From positions 4,650,001 to 4,714,000 of the forward strand of contig JAHLEZ010000001.1 of NCBI GenBank assembly GCA_020726505.1: a stretch of 64,000 nt of DNA. The letters run 5' to 3'. This document shows, piece by piece, positions 44,984 to 57,800 of the stretch. Each line of letters starts with the position of its first letter. Positions within the stretch are counted from its first letter, which is position 1. The DNA is from Leptodontidium sp. MPI-SDFR-AT-0119 (lineage: Eukaryota; Ascomycota; Leotiomycetes; Helotiales; Leptodontidiaceae). The notes below the pieces were generated by a model. That model saw nothing but the letters and a program-made list of their open reading frames with translations. It was not told the DNA's origin and ran no database searches. Both the position numbers and the translations under genes were made by a program.

Positions 44984-45600
44984 AGGGTTTTTGTGTTTTG
45001 TGCATGGCATGGGATGGTTTTTCGATTTGCTTACGGCTGGGGGATCATGACTTGGCAGCATTCTTTGTCACATAGATGCTAGGAATAATGCTGAGCACCT
45101 CTGAAATCAACCTGGATCTGGACACTGTGACGAGTCAATGGGATTTGTGATACGATTACAAGCAAATGCTCTGGACCATGCGCGCTTGGGAAGGTTCTGA
45201 ACGTATGAAGTATCAGAGAAGTCTCCTGAGCTCCGGATACCTTGCAACAATGGTACATAGTCTTGGTTCTTGTGGAGCTGCCCGGACATTGTGAACAGCA
45301 TAACAACGAAGCGCCAAATTCAACAGCCCGGCTCAGCTTTGAGACCTGACCTTGAATATCACCAAACAAACAGATAACATCGGATCATCATTTAGTCCCT
45401 CTGAGTTCATGTGCTTTAGAAGAAAGCACGGCGCTAGTGTTCTATCATGCGGCAGTCTCTCACACACAGCATATTCGATAGAGCAAGACTAGAACCCAGT
45501 GAAGGGGTAATCATATGTACTCATTCCGTTTTGTGGCTTCTACTGATACCCAACAGCACAACATCGGGCCCCCATGTTCTACCAAAAACGCTATCCCATT
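44984..45600. other. Intergenic, uS7 3' flank
   Basis: No gene seen. Confidence 0.55.
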
Positions 45601-46646
45601 TCAATCTTCCATCTCATCTGCTTTCCTCTTGCCCTTCTTGCTTTTCTTGCTCTTTTCGTTTCTAGTTCCATTCTCCGCTTCGCTTGATATATTTTCCGCA
45701 GAATCTTGATCATGTATCCCGACTGGCAGAGACAATTGACTAGATGTCTCATTCTTCATCATCTCCCAAAACCTCGTCCATTTCTCCCTCCTATCTGGAT
45801 GCTGGAGATCGTTCATACTCTTCTCAATCGAATTTCGCATCAACTCAAATCGTCTCCTTATCTCCCTATCTTGCTCGCCCTTCGATGATGACCATGCCAG
45901 CCTGAAGGTCCTTCTTGCATTCGAGAACTTCTTCCACCAACGATTTATTAGTAATGAATGGTCTATCGGGTCGTTGTTTTCAGGATCTTGGCTAGCAATC
46001 CAAGAGTCTGAGCTTTGTTGCTGACATGCCTTGAGGTCCTCAAGGTTTTTGTAAATAAGCAACAGGCGAGATTGCAAAGGCCCTGTCGAACGCAACTATA
46101 TTAAATCAGCGCCGTTGCGTCCTAGAACGGTAGGTCACTTGGTGCTTTTAGACCGCGACATACCTCCCGCCCCAGTACTTGCTCGAATGTTTCTTCGCTG
46201 ATTTTATCTCCATACGCAAAGTTACACTTGTATCGTTCTTTCAGGTCATTCTCAAGGTACACGTTTCCTTCTGCTACCATCCGCAACACCTTCTTGATTT
46301 CGTCGAGGAAGTGTGGGTCTCTGCTGATTTCGAAAGCAGACACATATTGGTCAATTGTCTTAGAGGCTTTTATGACTTCGGCAGTATCTAATGTTGAAAC
46401 AACTGGGAGGTTGATAGGTGGCCCCAAATCCATACGAACTTGTTTGTGCTTTGCTTTCGTATCATGGAGGCTACTCCTACCCACCCTCCGACGTTTTGCT
46501 GTCGATATAGAAGCTGGATTACCGCCGTTATTGGATGGATCTGAGTCGGGGGCTCTGGAGATCACTATAGGCGCTATAGGCCAGGGAGATGTGGAGCGAG
46601 AGCCATAGCCTTCGTCGGGTAGAGCTTTTGGTGTTGAGGAAGGCAT
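45601..46646 (-). CDS. Uncharacterised protein with basic C-terminus
   Basis: Minus-strand exons 46164-46646 and 45601-46095 encode 325 aa. The 68-nt intron (GTATGT ... TAATATAG) has matching phase and joins FEQVLGRE to LRSTGPLQSRLLL. No family is recognised. The N-terminal 75 residues are Ser/Pro-rich with AKRRRVGRSS, a possible NLS. The middle is helical and acidic (TIDQYVSAFEISRDPHFLDE). The second half is rich in Trp and charged residues (LINRWWKKFSNARRTFRLAW, REKWTRFWEMMKNE). The protein ends in a Lys-rich cluster, KSKKSKKGKRKADEMED, typical of nuclear or nucleolar proteins. The first proper ATG is at 46646 (MPSSTPKALPDEG); the frame extends four codons further upstream without an ATG. 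Confidence 0.7.
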
Positions 46647-49600
46647 CTCGTGCACTAGTAAGCTTTCGCCGCGCTTCGAAGGATTTAGACTTACTGCTTC
46701 TCTCCTAGATTAATGCTAGGCTGACTGGGCTGTAAAAATGCTGTGTTTTAAAATACTAAGATGTCGTGAGCGAGAGTTTATACTGTGCATCGACGAATAT
46801 GATATTTTTCTCGCCCCGTCCGCTCCTTCCTCGCACCAAGGGGAAACGTGCTTATCCTCAATACGGAATGATCTCCGACTTCAACTTCTTTGGAAGAAAC
46901 TCTTCATACTCTTCAGAGTACCTAGGTGGTGCTCATCCGAGCATCGAAATTAATACTAGAGCAGTTGTGTCTACTACGAAATCTAAAAAGGGCTCATGCT
47001 AACTGCGTTCACAGCGCCACGAACACCAGAGCAAAGACATCGAAGAAGAAGGAATGTTGTCAACTAATATTTTGTCCGACGATGGCAATATGTGAGAGTA
47101 GTAGAAACATTACTTCAGAGCTTTCTTGCATCAGAGTACCTAGGTAAACAGAACCTCGCTAAACAGACGAGGAAGTTAAAATTTCCGAATCTCTACCCCT
47201 CTTGCCAGCTTATGTTCCGCAGCACAAACTCTGCAAGGCATCCTTAGTTCAAGAGTGCGCTGCGGAGAATTCTACTGGGTGCCAAAGGAGATCTTCATAC
47301 ATATCAATCGTTCTTGATCATACACACGGACCTGTCTGCATTTCCCAAAGCACTCACTGCCTACCACGACAGTAATTCGACATATGCACAAATCATCCAC
47401 TTCATCAATCAATTTGGCTGGCTCTTAAAAATCCGAGAAAACCATGTTTTGTACTTCTAAACTTATCAGCAAAAGGCTCCTTCCATCCATCCCTGCCCAT
47501 AAGTCTAAGCGGAATGCCAACTCCTCTCACCCAAGGTCACAGAACTGACTTCGCCGTTGATCCTCGACACAGATGTCTGTCTACATATCCACCAAGACAA
47601 GTCGCATAGTTCGAAAGCACCATACAGACTAGCCTAGGTGCATGTAGAGCTGAAGGACACTTAATCAACAAACCTCTACTTCATCTTTAATCCCTCTACC
47701 ACAATACTCCCCACACCTCTCCAAACCCGTCTCCATGATCCGCCTCTACCCCATACTATTTGCCGCAGTATTCTCGATAGATTTTGTTGCGCATTGCAGC
47801 GCGCGATGTCGGCCCCGACTCAAAGTCCTTAGCTACCATAGTCTTCCTCTCCCTCGATTCGATAAGCAAATCCAATAGTTTGGACGGATTATGGTTGCCT
47901 GCATTGGATTCTGTTGCACATCGCACTGTCCGATATGAAAGAGGGCAGAAGCGATGATATCCTAGAACGAACGACATTTTTTGTATGCCAATATGCTATT
48001 GCATTTACTCAATATTCTCATGGACTTGAATTCTCAGTTATAGATTAGTAGAAAATGGAAAGAGTTCCTTCTTCTTTTGCTCAGTTGATACCGTACCGTA
48101 GCTGCAGTGAGAAAGTAAGCTGTCAGCCTGGGACACTGAGAGATGTCGCGAACCTTACTACAAGGTAATAGCTAATACCGAAGACCTAGCCTGATCAAGA
48201 ATGGAGGATCCTTGAGAGGCACGATATACACAGCTCCGAAAACGAGAAGCAGGAAGTGAGACAGTTAAAATCACGTGGACGTGAGAGAACACCTGGCGGT
48301 CAATCAAACAACTGAAACTGAATGCATTCAGCCCAAACCTACCAAAGAAAGAAAATCATCACAATGATCGTTGCATTGACCCAGTCTATTCGCTCCATAT
48401 TTCGAGTGTTTTTCTTCCCCCTTTTCAAGGCACGTGACAAATCTCGCTTGAGGAGTCCTACCAGCCAGCATCACATTCACATCGCGGACATCGCAACTCA
48501 ATCATCCGCCCTCACACTGAGGCAGACAAATCCCCCTCCTCATCCTCCAACACTGCACCTCAAGAAAAGTGAAAGTACAAAACCGCCACCATCCACGCAA
48601 ACGGTATTTAGAGTGTTTTTTTCGGTGTTTGTGTTTTGCCTCGCTTTGTATGTATTGTACAGTACGTGCCGCGAGAGACTCTCCACTTGAGTCGTGAATT
48701 CGATGCCGAGAAACCCCCTCCGTGGTGTAGATCGGAGTCGTGATGGAGCGGTACTGGAATGCCAATCGGGAGAGAGGTAGAAAGTGAAGAGTGTGTGAAC
48801 AGAGTAGATAGGTAAGCAAAGAGGAACTTCCTCGTAGAAGGGAGTAGCGAACCTTTTGAAATTCTTCTGCTCTGTAGTATAAGAATCTCACGATATTTGA
48901 CTGAGCAAGTGAAGGGTAGACCACACCTATCTCATCACGTCTCGCTCTTGATGCTCAGATGCCTCCACTTCCTCCCCTCTCCCAAACTCTTCACCCCCCT
49001 GTGATCGTGATCGTGATAACGATACAGACGCACATGCCAAAACACCCCAACAGCATACCGCAATCCTCCTCAGCTCCCCCTTTCCCCTCAGAACCTGCCA
49101 GTAGAATCTCCTCGGCCCCCCGACTCGCTGCAAAATGACGGAGATGGCCCCGGTGGATGGCAGCTTCGTTCAACGGCGGGGAGATTTTCAAGGCGGGTGT
49201 GCATCGTGGCGCTTTTTCTGTGGGTTCGGGAGGGGAGAGCGCTGCTTTTGCTGCCCGTTTTCGCAGGGGAGAGGTAGCTGAATGTGAGCCTAAGGGAGGG
49301 GATGTGAGACCCAGACCCAGACCTAGACCTTCGCGCCGTTGTTGTGTACAGAGGAAGAGATAGAGGGGATTGGAAAACAGGTTTCTGACCGGGACCAGTA
49401 TACAATGTACTTTCTACTAGTAGCATGGACATGTTGTCGGAATGGGATCTCCATGTTACACTCGAAGGAGCTGTACTGGAGTACCTTTGAAATGGCGTCA
49501 GTGGTCCTTGTATTGTGAATTGAGTCTGTACCGGCGATGGGAGGACCAGGCCAGAGCTCCAGCGATCGTCAATGGCTGGAGCTGGCTATGGGCGATCGTA

Positions 49601-52600
49601 TATGTGTAGTCGTGTAAAGATTCGTGCACAAGTAGAATGATAGGGTGTGCATCAAGGTAGAGCTGGTACAGGCGGAGAGGCGTTGTATTGCTGGGTGGGT
49701 GGCGTGCGGGCGTGCGTTTACCCTTGGACCCTATGATGTGGACGGCAGGGTTGCCTCTCGCTTCTCTGGAAATCGTTCAAGAATGAAGATTCTTTAACCG
49801 GAACTGGGAGTGAAGCCAATTTAAGCCGTTGAATCGTACAGAGCATAGAACTTCAAGCCTTTGTGGTGCTCGCTGGACCGAAACGCCCAACCCAAATCCC
49901 CAACTAGAGCAGGGCGAGCAGAAAATCCTCGGTGCTGCCCTCCGATCTGGGTATTTCGAGTTTGAGCCAAGAGCAATGTACCGAGTTGAATGTCACTCTG
50001 TACTCCATACGGGCTGGGCTAGACAGAAGCCATAGCCACATACGCCCATCTCGCTTGAGATTTCCTGACAGGGAGGAGTAGGAGTTACTTCCGATGAACG
50101 ACACGATGAACAACCCGAGTAGAGAAATGGTGTAGCGGACCCTGCGAATTCGCCACAAGTCTACCACAAAAACTCAAAGCGGAAGTGCTTTTCCCTGCAG
50201 GCTGAGACTTCAACCACACCGGCGCAGAAAATTGTGCAGCGAGTTTGCAGAACAAAAGTAAGAACAAAATTTGATTGTGGGCAAACACGTAGATTGGCTT
50301 AGAATCTGTCGGGTGAGAGTCGAGGTTCAATAATTATTTGGTGGGAGTCGAGATTGTGGCGAGGTTGTTTTGCGAGCAAATGAACATGGATGAAGAAGAA
50401 CAAAAACTAAAATACAAATGGAAGCGAGAATACAATTTGTCGGCAACCACGAGCTTTAAGCCTAAGAATTCGATCAATGAGTCTCCGGGTAAGAGTCGGC
50501 ATCGAGCACTCTCTATATTGCCAGGTCAAGTTTTGAAGCCAGATATATACCTCTGCAAGCTACGATCACTTTCCAACTCTGGAAGCTCTATGACCCCTCT
50601 TTCATGGCGCATCAAATATGTAGATCCTATCAAACACGGCTAAGAGTTCCATCCATACATAATTGCGATATCCTCTCTAATACCCAATTCGAAAGACTCC
50701 GATTAGTCGTTGCTCTATTAACGAGCTGTACGCCAACCTCGGGGAGGAAAAGAAAGAAGCAGAGAGAGCTAGTCTTACAGTGATCATCTTTCCACTTGCG
50801 GCTTACTGGGCTTTTCTTGCTAGATGTTACTTGATATTCTAGACATGTGGCTAGCATTCTCTTTCGGATTTAAAAGGCTGTGAAAGGCTGTCCGCGCGTT
50901 GTTTGACTTCATTCAAATCTGGAGATGCCTCCGGGTGGCTAGCAGGAATTCTCATTGTTGACGGCATGGGAATTGCAACTGTGAGCGCTGCTGTACCAGT
51001 GCAACCAGGGATAATATTATGTTTCTACTCAGCTTGAAATCGTCGTCGTCGTCTCGATACTTGGCAGTTTCAAGGAGGAAAGTCCGCCTCCCCGCCTTGA
51101 AGGAGGGGGATCGCTGCGTAGACACCTCTGTAAAAAAATATCTCCACTCACAGCTGTCGCCACCGATACACCCCCGCCTCTACCCACTCCTGTCTATCAA
51201 TCATCACAAGATGAAAGATCTCAAGTCCAAACCCAATTATTCCCTTCCTCCCGTCTCCTTCCCTCAAAGCAGCAAGTCGTACAAAGAAAATACCACAATG
51301 AAAAGACTCTGTCTTCCCTTCCCTGTTTCCGGAGCAATAGCTCCGCGGCCACAAAGCGAGCGAGCGCACGTTCCGGGGATGATTGGATCGCCACCGTGGA
51401 TGGGAATTTTCAGAATCCCATGTTTCTCATTCCCCCACTTCCCATGCCTGCCAGCCTGCCATCCTAGAGAGCGGGACAGCTGAATTGATGTCACAGTGTG
51501 CGCTGGGAGGGAGGGGGAGGGGAAGGGAAGGACACATCTGAATGGAATATATCAAAAGCTATTGGGACCCTTGGCGCTAGGAGTTTGGAATAACCTACTC
51601 GGCTCTTTTACTTGTAGCTACTAGGCATTTCAATTGATCAGGAGTGCGATATGTTGCAGAGTTTGGCCGTTTGTAGGTGTTTTGATTGAGTGTGTTAGAA
51701 GTGAGACTTGTGCAGGGAGTGAGATGATGTGAGAAATGCAGAATGGGGATTCCTCAAACAGTGCTTGAGCTACTTAGCAGAGGAATGAGTTGACCTGGTC
51801 TCTATTGGAATTGTTGTTGGTCAGTAGAATATTTGTTAGCTGCTCAAGGACCAAGGGTCCAGGAGGGGGGTTTTCTCTCCGACTGTGCCGTAGATACATG
51901 ACCACTGGACAGCACTGGCCTGCAGTTTACAATGTGGCATGAATTCACCAAGGTCTTTATCTGTAGACAAGTACCTAGTAGACTCCTGCCTTGCTCCATA
52001 TCCACCACGCCTGTGCAGGGTCTCGTTGAATGTTGTGTCAAGCCCAGTGCCGCCCTACGAGTGAAGCTTCAGGGACCCAACCCTGGCTCTGTCCACACAC
52101 ACCTGAGCATCACAGCTGCATGGCCCTACCAACCAAAGCTCACTCTCTTCCCTGCAGTGTCTTCCCCCTCCCTGCACCTCACATACACTACAGTAGTGTA
52201 TGCGCCCCCAGCGTCATTTCTTGGGTTGGAGCTGCACGGCATCTTCTAGCTTTTTCATTGACCTTCACTTGACTTCGCCGACTGTTCGGAATCAAATCAA
52301 GTGAAGGCGGAGAAGTAATTTACAGCGTCATCCATCTCCATTTTATCTACACTTCTCGAGCACTCAGATCTACAATACATACCGTAACAGGTACCCACTC
52401 GCTCTTCCACTGAAAGAACGGAGAACAAACAAACACACAAACAAACGACATCAGCAAGAGCAGCCGAGAGAAGCCGCCGGCCTGGACACCTAGGTATCTT
52501 CAAGCAAGAACTGCCACAGCTTCCTTCTACCTATTCTTATTGCCGCTTCGACTACTCCTACTCCTACTCCTATTTCCTCCAGCACAACTTCTCGATCTCG

Positions 52601-53496
52601 GCCCCTCCATCGCGCTTGCTAGATCTAGAAGTAGCTGGGCGACTGGCTAGGAAGCAGCAGTGGAGTACAGTACCCACTAGTCGCCAGACCGTCAAGCTCT
52701 ACCTTTCCCATACCTCTCCCCAAAGTGCGATTGCCGTCGGTTTCGCCTCCGCAACATCTCTACTTGGATTCTACATCCTCTTTGTCCAGACTGTACACCC
52801 GTCGTCCTTTTTGTCTCTTGCAACAGACGCACAATAACGACGGCAAACGCTGTGACATTTCTTGTCACTTTATCTTCAGAGCGGAAAACTACGGCTTTCG
52901 ACACGCTACTTGCTGTGGTTTGGGTGGTTACCACTATTCGGTGCTCCAGAACCACAATTGAACAGGAGAGGTAAGGACCCACGGCAATGACGCCCATCTC
53001 AATATGCAAATGAGCAAATATGGCTAAAACGATGCATCGCCAGGCTTCAACTTGCCGAATTCGACTTGAACTCCCTCCAGCGACACTTATAAGCTCGAAT
53101 TGTATAATATTTCCGTTGCGCCAGCTCCAACATTGCCCCGATACCCCGCGGCCGCATATACTTTCTCTGCGCATTGCGCTGAAGCACCTCCACCACAACC
53201 ACGAAACATACATTCCTGTTCAGTCTAAGAAGCCCCGAACCTGGTAGCCTTTGGACTCGGATCTGAAGTGCGGAAGCAGAGGCTTAAGACAGGTTTTGAT
53301 TGTTGCGATACAACCAAAGCTCAACTAAGTGGATATCGGTGGCCAGAACACTTCGACTGGTACTGAGGCGGACCACCAGCTTGAGCTTAGACTTGGACGC
53401 ACAAAGTACAAGAGTCGCCCTCTGCGACATCTTTGCGGTCTGGTTTCGTCACTCTGAAATTTCGGTTTAACACTGCATCCGCAGTCAATCACCACC
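46647..53496. other. Almost 7 kb without a convincing gene, upstream of bZIP
   Basis: All frames here are short or lack protein features, on both strands. There are simple-sequence patches at 49305-49335 (repeats of CAGACC type) and 52555-52575 (CTACTC units), and an 11-bp perfect inverted repeat at 52262-52307. The last 1-1.5 kb is pyrimidine-rich, with several short ATG frames before 53497, and reads like a long 5' leader or promoter. An undetected non-coding RNA or a small spliced gene is possible. Confidence 0.5.
52262..52307. repeat. Perfect 11-bp inverted repeat (hairpin)
   Basis: CCTTCACTTGA at 52262-52272 is the reverse complement of TCAAGTGAAGG at 52297-52307, with a 24-base loop. 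It lies about 1.2 kb upstream of the bZIP start, perhaps in its transcribed leader. Confidence 0.6.
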
Positions 53497-54858
53497 ATGG
53501 ATTACTCTGCAGGATTCGACTCTGCTGGCAATCCTCTCAACAACAACCCATACCAGAACGAAACCCTCCCCACTCTAGGCTCCTTCAATGCCTCGGATTT
53601 CGACTTCAGCAATATGTTGAACTTTACTCCTCCAATCGCTAATTCCCAAACGTATGCGTCGAATATACCAGGCAACCTGCGACAGAGCAGATCGGATATG
53701 CCAGGTAATTACGTTAGTGGCAGCGAATATCCATTTCCCAATATTCCAACCAGCATGTCTCAATCACCATCGGCGCCGGTCACTACATTGGCTCTAGCAT
53801 CTCTGTCCATTACTTCATACAGCGATTTTCCAGATGATGGGTTACCACGATCAGTCTCTCTACAAGACCAACCGGAGCCACAATCAGTCACTCTGCAAGC
53901 GCAACAAGAGACTGAGAGACAAGGAAATAGAGTTACTCGCTCAGTAGGCCAGAAGAGAGAGACACCAAACTCTGCTCCCGGTGAAGAGCCTAAGCCAAAG
54001 AGAAAACGAGGTGCTAAGAAGAAGGTGCGAAGCGCGGAGGAGCAGCTTATCAGGAGGGAGAACCATCTGAAACGGAACAGAGATGCTGCACAGAAATGCC
54101 GCCAGAAAAAGAAGCTTACGGAAGCTCAGAAGCAAAATGAAATGAACAAGGAACGCCAGGACAACCACATGCTTTGGAATACCGTCGCGTCTTTGCAAGA
54201 TGAGTTGACGTCGCTCCGGAGTTTCGCTCTCAACATAGAAAGTAAATGCCCTTCCGATGAACACAAAACTGAGGCCAGGACAGGCCTGGAGACAATTATG
54301 CAAATGACTGCCAAGTTGGAAGCCCAAATTCTTCTGTGCAACCATAGGCGAAGCAAGATTTTTCCAGGACTTGTCATGCAAAGAGCGCCTGGCGGATATG
54401 CCCAACAAGACACCATGCAAGATAGCCCGGGACCAATGCAAGACGGCCAGAGTCCGGGGATGCTACCACAGAGCTCGAGCAACCATCCAGAGAACATGCG
54501 CATGGCTAGAGCAGACTCGTACGCTGAAGTGACTGCAGACGATCAGCTAAGACAGATGAGGGGCACTCAAACCAATGGAATGGGAGGCCGTTCAATGTCT
54601 CATGTGAGCCCATACCCTGCTCGCCAGATCAATACGGAGTTTGCAAGCGATGTCAACATGTCTCGACAGCCATCAAACGATTCTGCCAAACTGTGGGACT
54701 CCGCTGTCGATTTCAACAGTCCAGCAGGAGCCAAGAAAGGTTCCCCCCTGGTTGAAGATGAGGCCATCGATAATTCGGCCTACACGAAAAAGGTCCCCTT
54801 TACTTCGCCAGAGTCGATGGAAGAGGGTGGCGATGATGATTTGTTTGCGCTTTTCTAA
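53497..54858 (+). CDS. bZIP transcription factor
   Basis: DNA-binding regulator of 453 aa, single exon. The ATG has a good context (CACCACCATGG). The N-terminal 150 residues are Asn/Ser/Pro-rich and probably activating. A basic stretch PKPKRKRGAKKKVRSAEEQL leads into the bZIP basic region, ENHLKRNRDAAQKCRQKKK (about residues 190-208), with the N-x7-R core (NRDAAQKCR). A zipper-like helix follows (MLWNTVASLQDELTSLRSFA). The core is of the Atf/CREB type seen in fungal stress and development factors. The C-terminus is acidic and ends GGDDDLFALF. The target genes are unknown. The unusually long gene-free upstream region fits a heavily regulated gene. Confidence 0.88.
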   Translation: MDYSAGFDSAGNPLNNNPYQNETLPTLGSFNASDFDFSNMLNFTPPIANSQTYASNIPGNLRQSRSDMPGNYVSGSEYPFPNIPTSMSQSPSAPVTTLALASLSITSYSDFPDDGLPRSVSLQDQPEPQSVTLQAQQETERQGNRVTRSVGQKRETPNSAPGEEPKPKRKRGAKKKVRSAEEQLIRRENHLKRNRDAAQKCRQKKKLTEAQKQNEMNKERQDNHMLWNTVASLQDELTSLRSFALNIESKCPSDEHKTEARTGLETIMQMTAKLEAQILLCNHRRSKIFPGLVMQRAPGGYAQQDTMQDSPGPMQDGQSPGMLPQSSSNHPENMRMARADSYAEVTADDQLRQMRGTQTNGMGGRSMSHVSPYPARQINTEFASDVNMSRQPSNDSAKLWDSAVDFNSPAGAKKGSPLVEDEAIDNSAYTKKVPFTSPESMEEGGDDDLFALF

Positions 54859-57800
54859 AATTTACCGGATGACACTGGCACCGGGCAGGTCAGCTGGTCG
54901 TGTCAATTTTGCTCGCCTCGTCGAAGGACTCTGATCGGAGTGGTGGAAACATGTAGATACGCTGGTTTTCTTTGGCCTGGATTTTGAAACTGCTTGTACT
55001 CTCTTGGCTGGATGAATGGACGGCGATGGTGGTGTGTGTCGTGACTGAATCGGTGGAGAAGTGGATGAGTGCCGACGAGGAACCTGGGTCTTGAGACTTG
55101 GTCTCGGTTCTTTATTGTATGTATCCATAGCAGCAAACCGGTCGAACCATGCTTCATGATAGTCTTACGACTATCAATCCTATTATACTGCGTAATAAAA
55201 GTTGTTATTTGTAATTAATGCTGTGGAGAAAACATCGATGGCGTTTCGAGCGCTGGTGGACATTTTTTGGTGTTGTGTTTTCGATTGTGGGTAACAGTTG
55301 ATGGCTCAATCCAAATATGGACTTGAAAACAAACCTTTTTGTTGTGCCTTTTGAACGTATAGAGCTCAGTAGTGATGATGCGGTGATTGATTTGTGATGC
55401 TGTGATGCTAATGCTTTGACGCGGATGTGGTGAGGTAATACAAGTAAGCGAATGTGGAGATGCGTTTCGTCTCGTAGCTACCATCTTCTTCGCAGCCCTG
55501 TGATGAATCAGAATTCGAAGAAAATCGGAATCGCAGACCATAGGCCGTAAGTAGCTGCGTATACCAGTCCTGAACTCTGTGGGTGTATTGTAGCACTTGG
55601 ACAGCGGTCAGTGAAGCCGTTGCTGGTTTGCGGGGGAGCGAGAAGGTGAAAAGGCGTGACGTGATGTCGATTTTTGTACACATGAAAATGTATGACTGCA
55701 TCCAAGCAAGCCACCGGTCGATCGACAGGCGTAGAGAGACACCATTTTGCTCCTGCCTTGGACATGTTGATGGGAGAGGCGAGGGGGAGAAATGTGTCTC
55801 ACTGCTCTTGTAAGAGTAGCTCGCGACGAGATTATCGATTATCGATTAATTATGGATGAGTATGAGAGTGCTTGAATAAGCAGCGTGCTGCATAAGCCTT
55901 ATATACGTGCACAAGAACGGTTCCGGGTAAGAGCTCAAGGCATTTTCGGGGGTTCTCCACTGTGTTGGATGATCGGAATATCTCTTTGACAGGAACGAAC
56001 TGGGGCGAAATGAGATGGTGTGGATCTTCGAGCAGTGGCGGGTGGCCTATGATACTGTGTACACACAGAACACAGAAACCAGCTCCATTGTCTGATCTTC
56101 CCCGTAGATGTCCAACCAGGTCGGGGCGAGTCATGTCGCTGGTTTGAATGCCGAGATTGGAGGGCAGTTGGTAGTATGTTTTGGTATATTCTCTTTCTTC
56201 ATGGCATAGCTCAACATTGTCCATTCCGAAACGTAGATAGCATGACGAGGATAGTTAGGTTGTTGACATGTCGGAGTAAGGTGACTTCCTTCTTGACGTA
56301 GAGCGGTGGCTGTAGGCTGTTGGGAAGGCTGTTAGTGGGCGTCCACCTTCTTTCTGGCGACTCCATATTCGAGGAAAGATTTTTCTCGTAACCCCAGCAT
56401 CATTGGTAACGAAGGAGGGTATAACGGAGCGAGGCCGAGTATCTCAAACTCTGAACACAGAGTTGGAGATTGAAAGTCCGAGTCTAGAATCGCGGGGAGG
56501 TAAAATCTAATAAATTCCTTGTTTCGTGTCTGAGCCGACTTCGAATGTGGCTCTTGTTTGACTGCAGGCATGTGTGTGTTGATGTTTGGGACAATCTTTG
56601 AATAATTTTTGGATTATAGAACCCTCTCGTCGAGAACTCATGTAGTTGTTGATAGATGCAAACCTACTTGGAGAAGATGACGTTAGTTAGAACGGCTGTT
56701 GAAAGGAAGATATCTCAAGAGGAAACAGGTGAGCTTCACTTCCTCCTCACAAACACAAACCACATGTGCTTCTAACGAATCTCGAAGAAGGACCGTTTGC
56801 GAAGAAGCCGAAATCGACCTAGGATTGAACATCAGTCGTAACTGAAGGTTCGAAAAGAGGGGAACGGCCAATATAAGAACCGTGCAACAAAGCCCCAGTG
56901 AGCAATTACTGCATTGCGTGCGTGGCTACGCCATACATGACATACACATGAAGTACGAACGGCTCCATACATACCTCCACCACCAGGCGTGACGTGAGCC
57001 AATTAAACAGCCCTAACGTTGTCTCACTTTCAAGAAGAGGCATAACAGGGATCAATAGCAGCATGATGTATTCCCTCCTCGCTTAAAATATAGGTTGCAT
57101 ACCTCATAGGTACTCACCCACTTATGCGCAGATGAAGGAACCGTTCAAATAGCTGCTGCAGAGAGTATAGGTAATCAAAGTAGTTCATCCAACAGTGTGT
57201 AGCTCATAGTAGAGGGGCGCCGGATGGATTGACTGATTGATACATAACGGGACCGTTTAGGGGGATTGGATGAGATGTTGAGAGGGATGTGAGGTAAGGC
57301 ACCTGAGCTGCTGAAATTGCTGGTAGACTGAACCTCTTTATTGGTATATTTGAGAGTCTAGAGCTAAAGAAATGGATCCATTGTGTTGCCAGCCATGAGC
57401 AGGCTCCGAGTGAGGAAAATCTGTGCTGATATAGACGTCAATGATATTAACCAAAGGGTGAATAGAGTATGAGCTTGCCGGACTAGCTTGACGGGAGGCA
57501 TTGCTAGCGGTTTGCGGGGAAGATGATGCAAGATATTGGATTGGCTCTTCCTACGCAATAGGTTCTAGACTTTTCATCAAGTTCTGATGATTGCAGCTGT
57601 TGTGTACCGAATAAATGTTGTCTGAGAGTGATGCGGTGAACTTGGTTGGCAGGTTTTGAGTTTCGCCAATGACGAAATAAAAGATGACCAAACCGGATTG
57701 AGGTGGGCAACCTAGTTAATCGTCAGCACTTAGCCTAGAAACTTCCAGAGAATAAAGCTTGGAACATTTGCAACATAGGGGTACCTGCTGAATAGAAACC

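Noticed and set aside
49088..49432. 114-codon minus-strand frame with Arg/Ser-rich sequence
   Set aside because: Its composition follows short CAGACC-type repeats, and no domain or splice structure supports it.
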